DNA of 64,000 nt from NCBI GenBank assembly GCA_028386065.3, contig JAKUCV010007431.1:1-64000 (forward strand). Direction: 5' to 3'. Source of the stretch: Turnera subulata. Lineage: Eukaryota > Streptophyta > Magnoliopsida > Malpighiales > Passifloraceae. Position numbers and translations under genes: made by a program. Below are positions 35,041-48,978 of the stretch, one piece after another. How positions within the stretch are numbered: the first letter of the stretch is position 1; each line of letters opens with the position of its first letter. The notes beneath the pieces were generated by a model. That model did not search any database and was not told the origin of the DNA. It worked only from the letters and a program-made list of their open reading frames with translations.

Positions 35041-38000
35041 ATGGATCAAAGCCAGCGAGCGATCGCGGCAACCACCTCAGCCTCCCGGAGTTACCAGTTC
35101 CACCCAGCTCGCGCTGCCATTATTGATCTCTTCAGCCTCTATCTAGGAGTACTCTTTTCTTTTTCTTTTCCTTCTTGCTCTTCGTATTTCTTTTATTCTT
35201 CTCTTGCTACTCTTTTCAATTGTCGATCAATGATTATTGTTTTTTTTTTAACAGAGAAGCAACCGCCACAAAAACGATGATTCCGGCCGTGAACCACCGT
35301 GAGTCCCTTTTTTTCTTTTACCTTCTTCCAATTCTATCTAGTTAACTTACCGGATAGTTGACTTCTTACTGTTAATTAGCTTATAAGTGCACTTTTCGGT
35401 GTTTTTTGTTCGTATTTTTTTTTTAAAAAAGAATTATAGTTAATTTTGACATAAACGGAAAATGCACCGGTTTTCTTCAGGAACAAGACGCAGAAGCGTG
35501 TGGTCGCGCTTAACCGGGAGCTCCCGCCTAGGAATGAGCAATTCCTTCTAGATTTTGAGCAACTCCAAAGCCAATTTCCGGTAAATTTTTGTTAGGCTAT
35601 TTTACTGTCTGGTATTTGATTTTTTTGGTCGTTGGTGGGAGTTGTGCGGTGATAATACATCTCCTGTGTATATTTAAACTTCAGGACCAAGAGCAACTGC
35701 GTGCTGTTACGGAATCGGTGCTCATATCTCTGGTCGTGCAGTGTAGTAATCATGCCCCACGGGCGGAATTTCTGCTCTTTGCATTGAAGAGTTTGTGTAG
35801 TATTGGATATATTAACTGGGATAGTTTCTTGCCCAGTCTTCTGTCTGCTGTGTCGTCTGCCGAGATGTCTGTTGGTCAGGCCGGTCAGGCTGGTCAGGCA
35901 ATGCCATTGCCAGCAGTTCCATCTATGAGTTTGTCCCAAAATGGGATCCTCCCTTCTTCCAGTGGTGCAAATCCCAATTCGTCCAGTTTCCAGACTTCTA
36001 ACCCCACATCACCGTTGTCCTCTGTTCATGGAATTGGCTCCCCTGCCCCCCAAGCAGGAATCGATCCGTTGCCAGCTGGCACTATGTCTCCGGTTAAATC
36101 ATCTGATATTTCTGGTAATGCGCTGGTGGCAGCAGTCAGAGCCAATAATGCCGTGAGCAGTCTACGTCAGCTTTGTTGCAAGATTATCTTAACCAGTCTC
36201 GAGTTTAGTCTAAAGCCAGTTACTCATACTGATATCTTCAGCCACATGTTAAACTGGCTGGTTAACTGGGATCAGAGACATCATGGAGTGGATGAATCCG
36301 AAGTGAAATCTTGGAGAGCTGACAAGGCTCTCATTGAATGGCTTCATAGTTGCTTGGATGTCATATGGCTGTTGGTTGACGAGGACAGATGCCGAGTGCC
36401 CTTCTACGAATTATTACGCAGTGGGTTGCAGTTTGTTGAGAATATTCCCGATGATGAATCCTTGTTTACACTTATCTTGGAGATTCACAGGAGGCGGGAT
36501 ATGATGGCGATGCACATGCAAATGTTAGATCAACACCTTCATTGCCCCACATTTGGTACTCACAGGATTCTATCTCAGACTCTTCCTAGCATTTCAGTTG
36601 AAGCATCAGCTAATTTGCGTTATTCACCAATCACATATCCAAGTGTCCTTGGAGAACCCTTGCATGGAGAGGTGATTAATTTTTCTCTAAGAACTTACTA
36701 ACCTAATATTGGGATTAGTAAGTTATGCTTCCTTACAGTAGCATTTTGTCTTATGATTGACAGCCCTCCCTAGTTACTGAAACTGACAAGGTAGGAAGTT
36801 CGTAGGTAGTTTTCTATCTGTTTAAAATCATCTTTGCAGTTTCTTAAAGTGATGTGCATTCTCAGATAAGTGTTCCTATGACATGTTATTAACTATTTTC
36901 AGCCCGAACTCCCAAAATACACGTTCTTGATGCCATGCTGTTATAATAAGAGAAATCATTTCAGAGAAGAAATGTGTTTACTAGGACGGTCAAAGTTATT
37001 TATTTGGTACATATTTCTTTAGGATCTTGCAAATTCCATTCAGAAGGGAAGTCTGGACTGGGAAAGAGCTTTGCGTTGTATAAGACATGCTCTTAGAACA
37101 ACACCATCACCTGACTGGTGGAAGCGTGTCCTCCTTGCTGCCCCTTGCTATAGGAATCCTGCTCATGGCCCAACTCCTGGCGCTGTTTTCACTTCCAGCA
37201 TGATTTGTGAGACAACGATTGACAGAATAGTTGAACTGTTGAAGTTGACAAATTCTGGTAGTTATTCCTTCCCTTAGTTTTCTTTGTTCTATTTGTATTT
37301 GATCTGCTCAATATCATTTCTCTCCTTCATGATCTTGTCTTTCTTGAACTCTGCTAGTGCATCTATCCTTTTATGTTGAATATTAATTTTGCTAATCGAT
37401 CTTGTTTGTGATGGTTTCTGTGGATGGTGTCCTTTCCGCGCATGTAACTGGGAATACTATAATATTTAATAAACTTTCTTCATGTATGTACGAGAATCCT
37501 GCTACCAGGGTTAACTGCATAGCTAATGCAACAAAATAAATCTGCTGTTGTCTAAGTTGAACTAAATTTATGGCTTGCAACTATTTTTCTGAGTAGAATC
37601 TGGATTGTGCTTGATTTGCTAATTCCCATACCATACTTTCTGCTGCAGAAATAAACTGTTGGCAGGAGTGGCTTGTCTTCTCAGATATCTTCTATTTTCT
37701 TACGAAAAGTGGTTGCATCGATTTTGTCGATTTTGTGGACAAACTAGTTTCACGCCTCACAGAGGGCGATCAGCACATTGTTCGTACAAATCACGTGACT
37801 TGGCTGCTTGCACAAATCATACGGATTGAGCTTGTAATGAGTGCATTAAATACAGATTCTAGAAAGGTTGGTTTTCCTTTACTGTCTCATCAATCTGTTT
37901 TTGCATCTTCATCTTTCTTGCTTTGAGTTGAATGTCAACTACTTTCCTCTTTGTGCAAGCAATTCATGTTTGCTTCCGTCATCCTTAGAAAATTCAGAAT

Positions 38001-41000
38001 TCATGTATAGGATTGTGGTTCTTTGTGGCCACAGTTTACTGACACTATATCCTTCCCTTATTCGGTCAAATTTGGGTTGTCCAACTTTCCTGGCAGGTAG
38101 AGACGACTAGAAAAGTTCTATCATTTCATCGAGAAGATCGAAGCTCTGATCCCAATAATCCTCAAAGTGTCCTCCTTGATTTTATCAGCAGTTGTCAGAA
38201 CTTGCGTATCTGGTCATTGAATACGACAACAAGAGAGTGTTTGAATAGTGAGCAGCTTCAGAAGGGAAAGCAAATTGATGAATGGTGGAGACAAGTTACC
38301 AAAGGTGAATGTCTCTAATTTTCTTGTGGAGAAATTATATTTGCATAATTGATGCTAATGAGTTTGCTTGCTTGATCTGTAATTTTAGCTTGTTGACGAA
38401 TATGGTTGGATTATTTTTGCTATGTATAACTTCATCCTGACTTCCTGGAATGTACTAGGAAATTGGTTTGTTCGTTATGAGCAGACTTCCTAATTATCAT
38501 AATCAATCTCTTCAACAGTTTGTGTGGAAATGGTTGTTTTGCATATAGTATACCACTTCAGAGGCCTTCCGCACGGTTTTCTATATTCGGACAGGAGAAG
38601 GAATTGGAAGCTAATTCGCTTTTGATCTTTTCTTCCATGGTGGATGCCTATCCGCTCCTCGACAAAATATTCTTGCTGGTTGGAGCATAACAATTTTTTG
38701 ATATTAATATTTTGGATGGCATTTCTGCATGTCATTGTGTCTCATAATAGCTTGCTACATCTTTGCTTGTTACCTTATGTACACTTAGGAGAATCCTCTT
38801 ATATTCTAATGCACTTATTTCTTTTAATTTTCATTCCAGGAGATCGGATTATAGATTTCGCAAATATGGATGATAGATCAATTGGAATGTTTTGGGTTGT
38901 GTCCTACACCATGGCACAGCCAGCTTCTGAAGCAATAGTGAATTGGTTATCCTCTGGTGGAGTTTCTGAATTGCTATCTGGAACAAATATGCAGTCCAAT
39001 GATAGGGTAATGGTGATGCGGGAAGTAAGCCCAATGCCAATGTCACTATTGTCTGGCCTTTCGATGAACCTTTGTTTGAAGTTGGTTTTCCAATTAGAAG
39101 ATTCTTTATTTACTGGTCAGGTACTATCTCATCTTTCTTGCTCATTTTATTTGCTTATTTGCTGTTTATGTTTTGACGGACAATTGGTCTTCCATTTTCC
39201 CTATGGTTTGACAGCCACATATGGTTTTCTAGGGTGAAATGATTTGGCTGGATGTTGTTCCTGTTTGAATTTTCTTTGTAAAATGACACTGGAATTTTGG
39301 ATGCAGGTGGTTCCTAGCATTGCAATGGTTGAAACTTATTGTAGATTGCTGCTTCTTGCTCCTCACTCATTGTTTCGCTCACACTTTAGTGTATTTTCCT
39401 TTACCTCCTAATTTACTCTTTTTCTAAATCTTTCTCCTTTTGTTGCCCATATATTTTTGTAGTTCTGATGCACGTAATAACAAGGAAATGCTTTCATTCT
39501 TTGGATGCCTTAATTGAAGCCTGATTCTTAGGCAATGAATCTGATCTGTCCCATATTTCTTATGTATCCTTCTCTAGCATCCTGCGCGTTGTAGTTCATT
39601 ATCCTGCACTGATCCCACATGGTTCAATTTCAAGATAACCCCTTGTCACAATGCAGAACACACAATTGCTTGGCTTGCCATAATGGATGTTTAAGCACAT
39701 ATATTCTCTTCACAAAATGGATAGTTAAACAGCAACCACTTATATGGCAATTCGTTCTCTTAGCTCAACTCCTTGTTGGAGTTTTTCTTGAGGTCGACCC
39801 ACTTTTCTGTTTCATTGAGTATCTGTGTGGCTTGTGCACCTGTATTATGCTGTCTATGGAGCTTCATCACTTTATCATTAGAACTTTACACTTTATCGCT
39901 TTTGACTTTATATGTCAAAAGATATTCTAATTTATGTGATGATCATGACATTTTTTGCATCTGCTCTGCGCAGCATTTGGCACAGAGGTACCCCTCCATA
40001 TTGAGCAAACCCGGAGTGACCCTTTTGGTTCTAGAGATTGTGAATTATCGGTTGCTTCCACTGTACAGGTTACATTTGACATGTGTACTATGTGCTATTT
40101 CTTAATCCTAATTTAGTTGTGTGCTCCAAAATTACATGTGGAACTTGTAGGCTGTTAGAATACAGTAGTCTCAGATGCTAAACAGTGGGACACACAATGC
40201 TGAAAGCCAAAAGTGTTATTTGAAGATAACCACAAGTGTAATTCAATATTGACATGTCCCCTGGTCATTGCAGGTACCAAGGGAAAAGTAAAACCTTGAT
40301 GTATGATGTCACAAAAATAGTTTCTACTTTAAAAGGGAAACGGGGAGATCATCGTGTATTTAGGCTGGCTGAAAATTTATGCATGAACCTTATTTTATCA
40401 CAGAGAGACTTTTTCTCTGTTAAAAGAGAAGGGAAGGTACGATTCTACAATTGCCAAATTTATATATTTCATAATGTGTATAGAGGTTTTTTTGGCTTTC
40501 TGTCTAAGATTTAAAGTTTAATATATCTTCAGGGGCCAACTGAGTTCACAGAAACTTTAAATCGTATAACTGTAATCACCCTTGCCATCATCATCAAAAC
40601 ACGTGGAATTGCTGATGCTGATCATATGCTTTATCTACAAAGCATGATAGAGCAGATAATGTCGACTAGCCAGCATACCTGGTCCAAGAAAACGTTAAGC
40701 CATTTCCCTTCCCTTCTTCAAGATGCCTTAATTGGGAGGATTGACAAGAGGGGACTGGCAATTCAAGCATGGCAACAGGTTTTTATCCTTGCCCTTCTTT
40801 CTTTCAGAAAGCAGTAACAGTAGTTTTATCATCAGTTATTTACTGTTATGCTAACTGTTATCGCGTCTTTATTGGTCATGAGAAAGTAGCTTCACATTAC
40901 TTTTGATGTTGGGCATTATATTTTGTAGCAATATTCAAGAGATTTAAGGCCACTGGTTTGTTGTGGAATATTATGGTGTTAATCAATCAGGCTGTGATAA

Positions 41001-44000
41001 AGTAATAACGTTCAAGCAAGTGATGGTCGCAACTTCTGCATAATTTGCATATAGCATTAAATAGGTTTCAATTGTGGTTCACAATCACCATATCTGATCT
41101 AATGGTGGTGTTGAGTAGATAGAACCTCCAAAACACACTATGAAACTTAGTGGAGGTATGATATACCAAATGCAATTCCTCTATCATCTTCATTTAGATT
41201 TCAAATCAGATCTTTGTGTTCAGAAGGTCATACCTCTTTGGGAGTGTGACTTAGAGATTAGGCGTCACTATTGTTGGGCAAGTTAGATAGAGAAATATTC
41301 CATTCATATGGAACCTTTTCATCCTTTAAAATTTTGTGGGCTGGTGGGAAGTGTATACAGATTGGATTTGGAAGTGGCCTTCCATTTACGTTGGGATCTA
41401 ATATGAAGAGAGCTAGGTTTCTTCCAATTCCTGGCTTGTCATCTATTATTGTTTGAAGTTTTGGTTGGACTTAAGTGTTGAGTCTCCATTATCATCTTCC
41501 TATGTGACCGATGAGAGACTCATGGGTTTAAGGAGGCGGAAAAACTTGGGTCTAATGAGAGAAGTTGTCCTATCATATGAAAAATTTCCTAAATGTAGAT
41601 TACTCCTTGCAAATAATGAATTCCACTCGCTCCAAATAGTCCTGATGAAGCTTCAGCTTTACACATACTGATGAAAGTTTTAATCATTCATGATGGTTAA
41701 ATTAGGGATTGTGTGGGATATAATTGAGCATCCTGTGCCTTTTTATCCTTTAATAAACTTGCTGATGAGTTTGAGGCGCTCATTACATTTTCTCTCCTTT
41801 TCATAGTAGTTTCTTCGACCCATATGAATTTGTTTTGTTAATTCTTCTATAAATCTTCCTGGAAAGTCAGTTTACTGGTACATGTTATGAACAATTACTC
41901 AATCAGTAGTGGTTTGTTTAATTTATAGCAGAAAAATAGCACTCTAATTCAACTTTCCTAGCTTAAAACAATTATATTGACTTACTAACAGCCTGATAAT
42001 ATGAAATTGAAGACTATTCCCCATTGTATTTTAGGCATAAATTGAGGGACTTGCAAGTGGCAAAGTTGCTGAACTGGAAATTTAGGGAGTTAGACAGCGA
42101 GAATTAAACTTTAATGCTAGCTTTTTTTTTTTGGAAGTTGGGAGCTGCTTGAGGATTCAGTCAATAACAGAGTGCTTACTGTTTTTTCAGGCAGAAACAA
42201 CTGTGATAAACCAGTGTACCCAACTTCTTTCACCTTCTGCTGATCCCACTTATGTTACAACTTATATCAATCACAGTTTTCCTATGCATAGACAATATCT
42301 TTGTGCTGGAGCATGGATACTGATGCAGGGTCACCCTGAAAATATCAACAGTGGAAATCTGGTATGAGTAGCATCTTAGTCTCTTGACCATGTCATATGA
42401 CAAGTGGATACTTCTTCTATTTCTTGTTGTTTTCATTTGTGTAACATGTCATTTAAGCATTTACCTATATGAATTTTGTTTTTCAAAATGGATATTAGGC
42501 ACGTGTTTTGAGAGAATTTTCCCCCGAAGAAGTGACGGCAAATATATACACAATGGTGGATGTTCTACTTCATCATATTCAGATTGAGCTCCAGCATGGG
42601 CATTCCTTACAGGTTTATACCTACATCAGCTCTTTCTCAGATTCTTCCTGTGCCTTATATTAAAGCCTTATGTAATATTTGGTTTTCCAGGACCTTCTGT
42701 TGAAAACTAGCGTAAACCTTGCGTATTTTGTGTGGACTCAAGAGCTGCTTCCTTTGGATATTTTACTTCTAGCACTCACAGACCGTGATGATGATCCCCA
42801 TGCTTTACGCATAGTGGTATGCTTCTTTGCACAATATGATATTTCTCACTATTTAGCATATGCTGTAGATGAGAAAAAAAAATACTATTTTTGATTATAT
42901 AAGTTGGGCTGTTGTTGCAATTTCTGGGTTATTTGTTCAAAATGCTGTTTGCTACTGTTTAGTATTATGTCTTGATGTGAGTAGAAAAAGGTGACTGGCT
43001 GCAAACACTTATTATCATGTGTTAATATATTGTTTTAGTGACTTTGTCTTTATAAGTTTTAGTTTTGAATATGTACTTCACATTTTGTATGCTTTTCAGA
43101 CTTTCCTATTTAGAAATGTGTGAACAAAACTTAAGAAGCTGTGTAGCTCTTTTTATCGATGGTTTTGCCCAATTTACATTGGGTGCGACCCCTAAGAATA
43201 TGTGGTGTGGTTCTTCGTTTCTTATCTTTCTTCCCTCACTACATGACTGCTAAACCACCTAAACCACCCTGATTATACTACTTTCAGCAGTAGTTGACAG
43301 CTAATATAGCCTCCAGACACTGATGAATTTGCTATAGAAATCTAACCCTTTTCCACTAACTCATTGTTTGTTCCCCTTCTTGACCTTACATGTATCTCTT
43401 AATCTATGTTGGATGTGTATTAATCAACAAAATGTAGTCAAATCATGCTTTTAGGTTCATATATGCCAATCATATTATGCTATGTCCTTCTTGCTCATGT
43501 GATCTGTCTAATAACTGTGATGTTGGAAGGATAATTCGGTGAATTTTTTCTGTTTTATGGTGTGCATAAAGTTGGGATGATGTAACCATCAGGTTTTTGG
43601 CCCTTTTGGTCTTGGTGATGACGTTCTTCAATTGTGCATGGAGGTATAAGTTGGGAGACCTTAGGAAACAAATTACTGAGGTTTCTACACACCAGCAATA
43701 TGAAAACATCAACTTTTCTAGATGGGAAACAGTATGAGAATGGTTTTGGTTCCCTCGAGGGTGACTTTAAGGATGGGCTCAAGCAGTTTTACTTAGATGG
43801 AATTATGCTTCTTTAATTGAATAACTTACTGTGCTGTTCAGTAAAGAAACCTTGTGACATTTACTTATTGTGGGAATAAGATTTCTGAAAATTATGATTT
43901 TACGTTTTGGGGTGTGGGAGGCAGTAGGATGGAGTTCAATTTTGCCATGACAGAGATGGATCAGTGACAGCTCCTAGAACTTGGAAAGGATGTTTGTTTT

Positions 44001-47000
44001 TTGTACTTGCTAGCTAAAACCATATTTTGAATCCACTTTTACTGACGTGAAGACATCATGTTGCTGTATGCAGATCAGCTTACTAGATAGGCAGGAGCTC
44101 CAGTCAAGAATGAAAATGTTTTGTATGAATCGTGGGTCTCCTGAGCATTGGATTTACTCTGGACTGTTCAAGCGTCTTGAACTGCAAAAGGCTCTAGGAA
44201 ATCATTTATCATGGAAGGACAGGTATATCTTTTCAGACTAGGAATTCCTGTTCTATATAATTCTGTATGCAGTAACTGTCTTGCATATTCACTGTTGGCT
44301 GTTTTAGGAGAGGTTAAACACATCTTGATGATTTGTTATCATCAATGAATTATAAGCTACTCAGGCTGATATTATAAAATACTGAGGACTTTTGCTAAAA
44401 AATTATGTTAATAGTTCAGTGTAAAGGCCATGCTTGAGCTGTATAACCATCTATTGTCTTCTTTCTTTAACTGAACTAGAGCGGGTCTTGCTATTTTGAT
44501 GATATTCTTTTTGGTCTATTACCACAGCAGAAATGAGTAGTTAATGCTGTGATTTTCGTGTGGGTTTGAATTGCTGCTTCACTATATGTTTTGAGCATTG
44601 CAGGTATCCCACATTCTTTGATGATATTGCAGCACGTTTGCTTCCAGTCATCCCATTGATTGTGTACAGACTTATTGAAAATGATGCTATGGATCCAGCA
44701 GACAGAGTTCTAGCCATGTATTCTCCACTTTTGGCTTATCACCCCTTAAGATTCACATTTGTCCGTGATATACTTGCATACTTTTATGGTCATCTTCCTG
44801 CTAAGCTTATTGTTCGAATCCTGAATGTACTCGATCTCAGCAAGGTGTGTACATATCTCTTCCCTTGTACTCATTTCTCTTCATGTGGTGATATTGGTCC
44901 TATGGAGTGCTACTGTTCTCTTCCTCATCTTGTGGCATTGACCAATGTTTCTTCAGATCCCATTCTCCGAGTCATTTCCTCAGCACATAAGTTCGACCAA
45001 CCCTGTGTGCCCACCCTCGGAGTATTTTGCAACTCTTTTGTTGGGACTTGTGAATAATGTGATTCCCCCATTATATACCAACTCAAAGTATGCATCAGTT
45101 GTGGATGCTTCTAATAATTCAGTACGTGCTGGCCATACAAAGACTCAAGCAACATCTCAGTCCGGGCTTCCAAATGCTACTGAAGGCCAGAAGGCATTTT
45201 ATCAAGTTCAAGACCCAGGAACACATACTCAACTGGTTCTTGAGACAGCAGTAATAGAGTTGCTGTCACTTCCTGTACCTGCATCCCAAATTGTATCATC
45301 TCTAGTTCAGTTTGTTGTCAACATACAACCAACTTTAATTCAGTCCAGCAATGGTCTGCATGGAGCACCAAGTAGTGTGGGCCAAGGATCAGGTTTGCCA
45401 ACATCCCCTTCTGGGGGCAGTTCGGATTCATTGGGTGCAAGCCGGTCTACTCCTTCAGTTTCAGGAATAAATTCCTGCAATTTTGTTTTACGAAGTGGTT
45501 ATTCATGCCAGCAACTTTCTTGCTTATTGATTCAAGCTTGCGGTCTCCTATTGGCTCAGCTTCCTCCTGATTTTCACATGCAACTTTATGTTGAAGCATC
45601 ACGAATAATAAAAGAAAGTTGGTGGCTCACTGATGGGAAGAGATCGCTGGGGGAACTAGACTCTGCTGTTGGCTATGCTTTGTTGGATCCAACATGGGCT
45701 GCTCAAGACAATACATCAACAGCAATTGGTATGCCCTTCTGCTTATTGTCTAAATCTTTTTCCCTTTTCTTTTTTGTTTTTGCTTAGTCACTGTATGCCC
45801 CCATCTCTTAATTTACTCAAAATTTTGAGCCTCAACCACTTTCTGAAAGTAGAAAAGCATTATGAAATGTACCTTCATTGTGCCAATGCTGTAGCTGATA
45901 GTTATTAGGCTCAGTGAACTGGCTGTCAGGTTTTGATTTGAGTCTCAACTTTTGTAAACTGGAACTCAGCCTTAAATGTATACAAATATGGAAGTAATTA
46001 ACACTGTTCTCTTTTCATTGTTTGAGCTGGAATAAGTACTATTAAGTTGGAAGCCAACCTTACCCCCACTTTTAGCCGTATCACTTCTTTTCCTATTTGA
46101 TTGGTAAACCTTCTTTATTTTGAGCTTATTTGCTTTATTTCTGCATCAAGTTTTCCTGGCCTCAACTATGATCTGATTGAGTGGAAAAACATTCTCCAGG
46201 CAATATAATTGCGCTGCTACATTCTTTCTTTAGTAACCTGCCACAAGAATGGTTGGAAGGGACACATGTTATCATCAAACATCTGCGGCCAATCACATCC
46301 GTTGCAATGTTGAGGATTGCATTCCGTATAATGGGTCCTTTGCTTCCAAGACTTGCCAATGCTCACACACTCTTCAGTAAGGTACAAGAGGTGGCTCATT
46401 ACTCTATTCTTCAAATGCTTGATCTTGTAACTCACCACTATGCATTTCTTTACTTGGGTATTCTGCGAGAACACCTTCATCGTTTCATGGCCATATTTAA
46501 CATAAGTCGTAAGTTGTTAAATCTAGCAAATTGTAACCGGCAAAAACTATGAAAATTTAGAGTTCCCTTTCTTCTGTGTGTTTACGATCGTGATATAAGA
46601 ACCCTTAAGGTGCTGTTGTGAAGTTGCATGGGTATCCCCTCGAAAGAGGGACAAATACTTGTGAAAATTATATCAAAACTGAGGGAACTATGAACCGAGA
46701 AAGTGCCAATGTTGGCTGTTGTCTCTGAGTAGCGTAGTTAAGGATTCAAATAATTGGCAGAATAGAGGATGGCTGATGGAGAGTATCTGTCAAACCACAA
46801 TTGGCGGGTACTTTTAGCCTTTTAGGGTAATTACAGGTTTGGTAAATGTGAAGTTGAATGTTTTGAGTGACTCTATATTTCATTTATTTTAAAAAGAAAA
46901 AAAAACTCTGATACTGCTTCATAGCTGACATAGACAAGGAGGATATTGAGCCTTTGAAATATGTTAAGAAGTGATGTTAAAAAAAGAACAACGAAATATG

Positions 47001-47596
47001 CTACTAAGTATATTTTCAGCAAATTGTTTAAGGGGATTGACATTCAAATTTCTCACGTCACATTCTCAAGTTAAAATATGGTTTGAATTTTTTTATCATA
47101 CATAAATTCAGTAACAGCAATTAGCCCACTTATCTCTGGCTTTATTTACCTTATGGGATTTACTATGTTCAAGCGTTTTGATTTCTTGAACAATATTTCA
47201 GACCCTCTCGTTACTTTTGAATACAATGGTTGACGTCTTTGGGAGGAATTCACAGCCATCAACTCCTGCTGAAGCATCTGAAGTAGCAGATCTAGTTGAC
47301 TTTCTGTAAGACCATCCATTTTAGCTGATATGGTTTCTCCTTTCATGTTAGAATTAGTTCGAAGTGTTTACTTACGTGAAACTTTTGTCCTCAGTCATCA
47401 CGTGGTCCATTATGAAGGGCAGGGAGGGCCTGTGCAGGCTAACAGCAAGCCTAGACCAGAGATTCTTAATCTTTGTGGGAGAGCAGCAGAAAGTTTACGT
47501 CCAGATGTACAACATCTTCTTTCCCACTTGAAACCTGATCTGAATTCTTCAATATATGCTGCCACCCATCCAAAGCTTGTGCAGAACCCAACATGA
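35041..47596 (+). CDS. MED23: Mediator of RNA polymerase II transcription subunit 23
   Basis: Complete 21-exon gene, 1609 aa (the Arabidopsis protein is of similar length, about 1615, from memory). Exons: 35041-35148, 35255-35298, 35481-35580, 35685-36671, 37023-37257, 37649-37866, 38097-38304, 38840-39120, 39307-39390, 39974-40068, 40274-40436, 40533-40778, 42191-42361, 42499-42612, 42691-42816, 44074-44222, 44604-44844, 44957-45728, 46200-46381, 47202-47305, 47395-47596. Every junction is GT-AG and phase-consistent. MED23 is a large helical tail-module subunit linking activators to RNA polymerase II in the nucleus. Recognisable blocks are PDWWKRVLLAAPCYRNPAHG, the VVSYTMAQPASEAIVNW segment, FSPEEVTANIYTMVDVLLHH and the conserved HPLRFTFVRDILAYFYGHLP. 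Residues about 145-225 (Gly/Gln/Ala then Ser/Pro/Asn-rich) and about 1290-1330 (Ser/Gly-rich) are low-complexity and probably disordered. No lesion seen. Confidence 0.97.
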
Positions 47597-48208
47597 CTAA
47601 TCATTTCTCGGCAGCAGATTACAATGGTAGCATAAGCTCTTACCAGCGAGTATATCAGAGGGTGACAAGTTTTGTCTTTGCTTAAGCTTTTCACACCGCT
47701 GCACTCTAAGCATTATGATTCACCGAATATCGGAATAATTGCTTACCCGAAAAGGGACATCTGAAGATTAAGATCTAACCATAGTTATAACAGAGAAAGA
47801 TTGCTTCTTTCTACTTTGAGTATGCGCTTCTGTTCAGCTTCTGACCAGCAGTAGCAAATCAAGCAAGAAGCCCCCTTTAGTAGTGGAACCTGTTATGATA
47901 ACACCAATGACTTGCATGTATGAAGTGATTGTAGTTACCAGATTATGTATGATGTTTTGTTGTCTAACTTACCGCCTACGGGGTTTGTAAATAGTGGATG
48001 TACTACATGTAGGAATAGGAGTTGCAATTGAGAGCCCCGTACTAGGAAGATTTTTGTTGTGTAACTTATCTCGTATGAGTTTATGTATGATGTAAATTGA
48101 AGGATCTGATCCACAAATTGAATATGGAAGTTAGGGGAGTTGGAGAAATTTGGACTTAAAATGTCGGTATTCTCGTTAAGGGGTTTGATCCTTCGACTTT
48201 TTTAGTTA

Positions 48209-48252
48209 AGATCATTGTAATGTCAAAAAAAAAAAAAAGATCATTATAATGT
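48209..48252 (+). mobile_element. Poly(A) micro-insertion with 15-bp target duplication
   Basis: AGATCATTGTAATGT at 48209-48223 is repeated with one mismatch at 48238-48252. The insert is a C followed by 13 A's, so essentially only a tail was copied. Confidence 0.68.
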
Positions 48253-48730
48253 TAAATGAATGTAATGTTAAAATTTCTTGAATTCTTTAGCTATGAGGTA
48301 AATCTATCCTTGCTTTCTGCAAGATTTGAATTCACCCGCGGTCTATTAAAACTTTGGCAGCGCAACCGTTTTTCATATCATTCTTAATAGTTTAACGAAA
48401 TCATTCCATTAGCTAGATCAGACTGGTTAAATATACGCCTATGCCTCTTAGTTTACTATTTTCTCTTTACATTTCTTGTCATCAATTTTTACGTTTTGTG
48501 TTTGTTTCTTCCCCCGTAAAGAAGTTGCTATTTGTTTTCTAGTGAACTTCAAGTTCAACTTCATTAAATTAATTTTGGACAAAAAAATTAAAAGGCCAAC
48601 TGATATCCTTTCATGTTAGAATTAGTTCTTTCGAAATCGGCATGCTTTAGATGAGATTCAAACTCGTTATCCCCTCCTGGCCCTTTAAGACTTCATCTTC
48701 TCTTTACCCTCATTTCCGTTATAACTTTCA

Positions 48731-48784
48731 AGAGTACCAAAGAGTTTTTTTTTTTTTTTTTAACATTAGAGTACCAAAGAGTTT
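48731..48784 (-). mobile_element. Poly(T) micro-insertion with 17-bp target duplication
   Basis: AGAGTACCAAAGAGTTT at 48731-48747 recurs exactly at 48768-48784. The 20-base insert is a T run followed by AACATT, so on the minus strand it is AATGTT plus poly(A). Confidence 0.78.
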
Positions 48785-48978
48785 ATTAGTTCAAAATCTC
48801 AACCGCCGTGAAATAAAGGTCAAAACGTGTAAACTACACATCGTCGGGATCCTATCGTTTAGATTTAGGTAAATGAATAGGTTACACCCATCTCCGTCGT
48901 ATAGATTGAGGAACTAATCTTCTTCTCTTGTACCAAGAAGAATAATATATAACCAAAAGTTAACGTTTCCAATTACCT

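Larger units (their letters stand above)
47597..48978. other. MED23 3' UTR and intergenic DNA
   Basis: The first 500 or so bases are the likely 3' UTR. Beyond that is AT-rich DNA with two micro-insertions (48209-48252 and 48731-48784). No gene seen. Confidence 0.6.
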
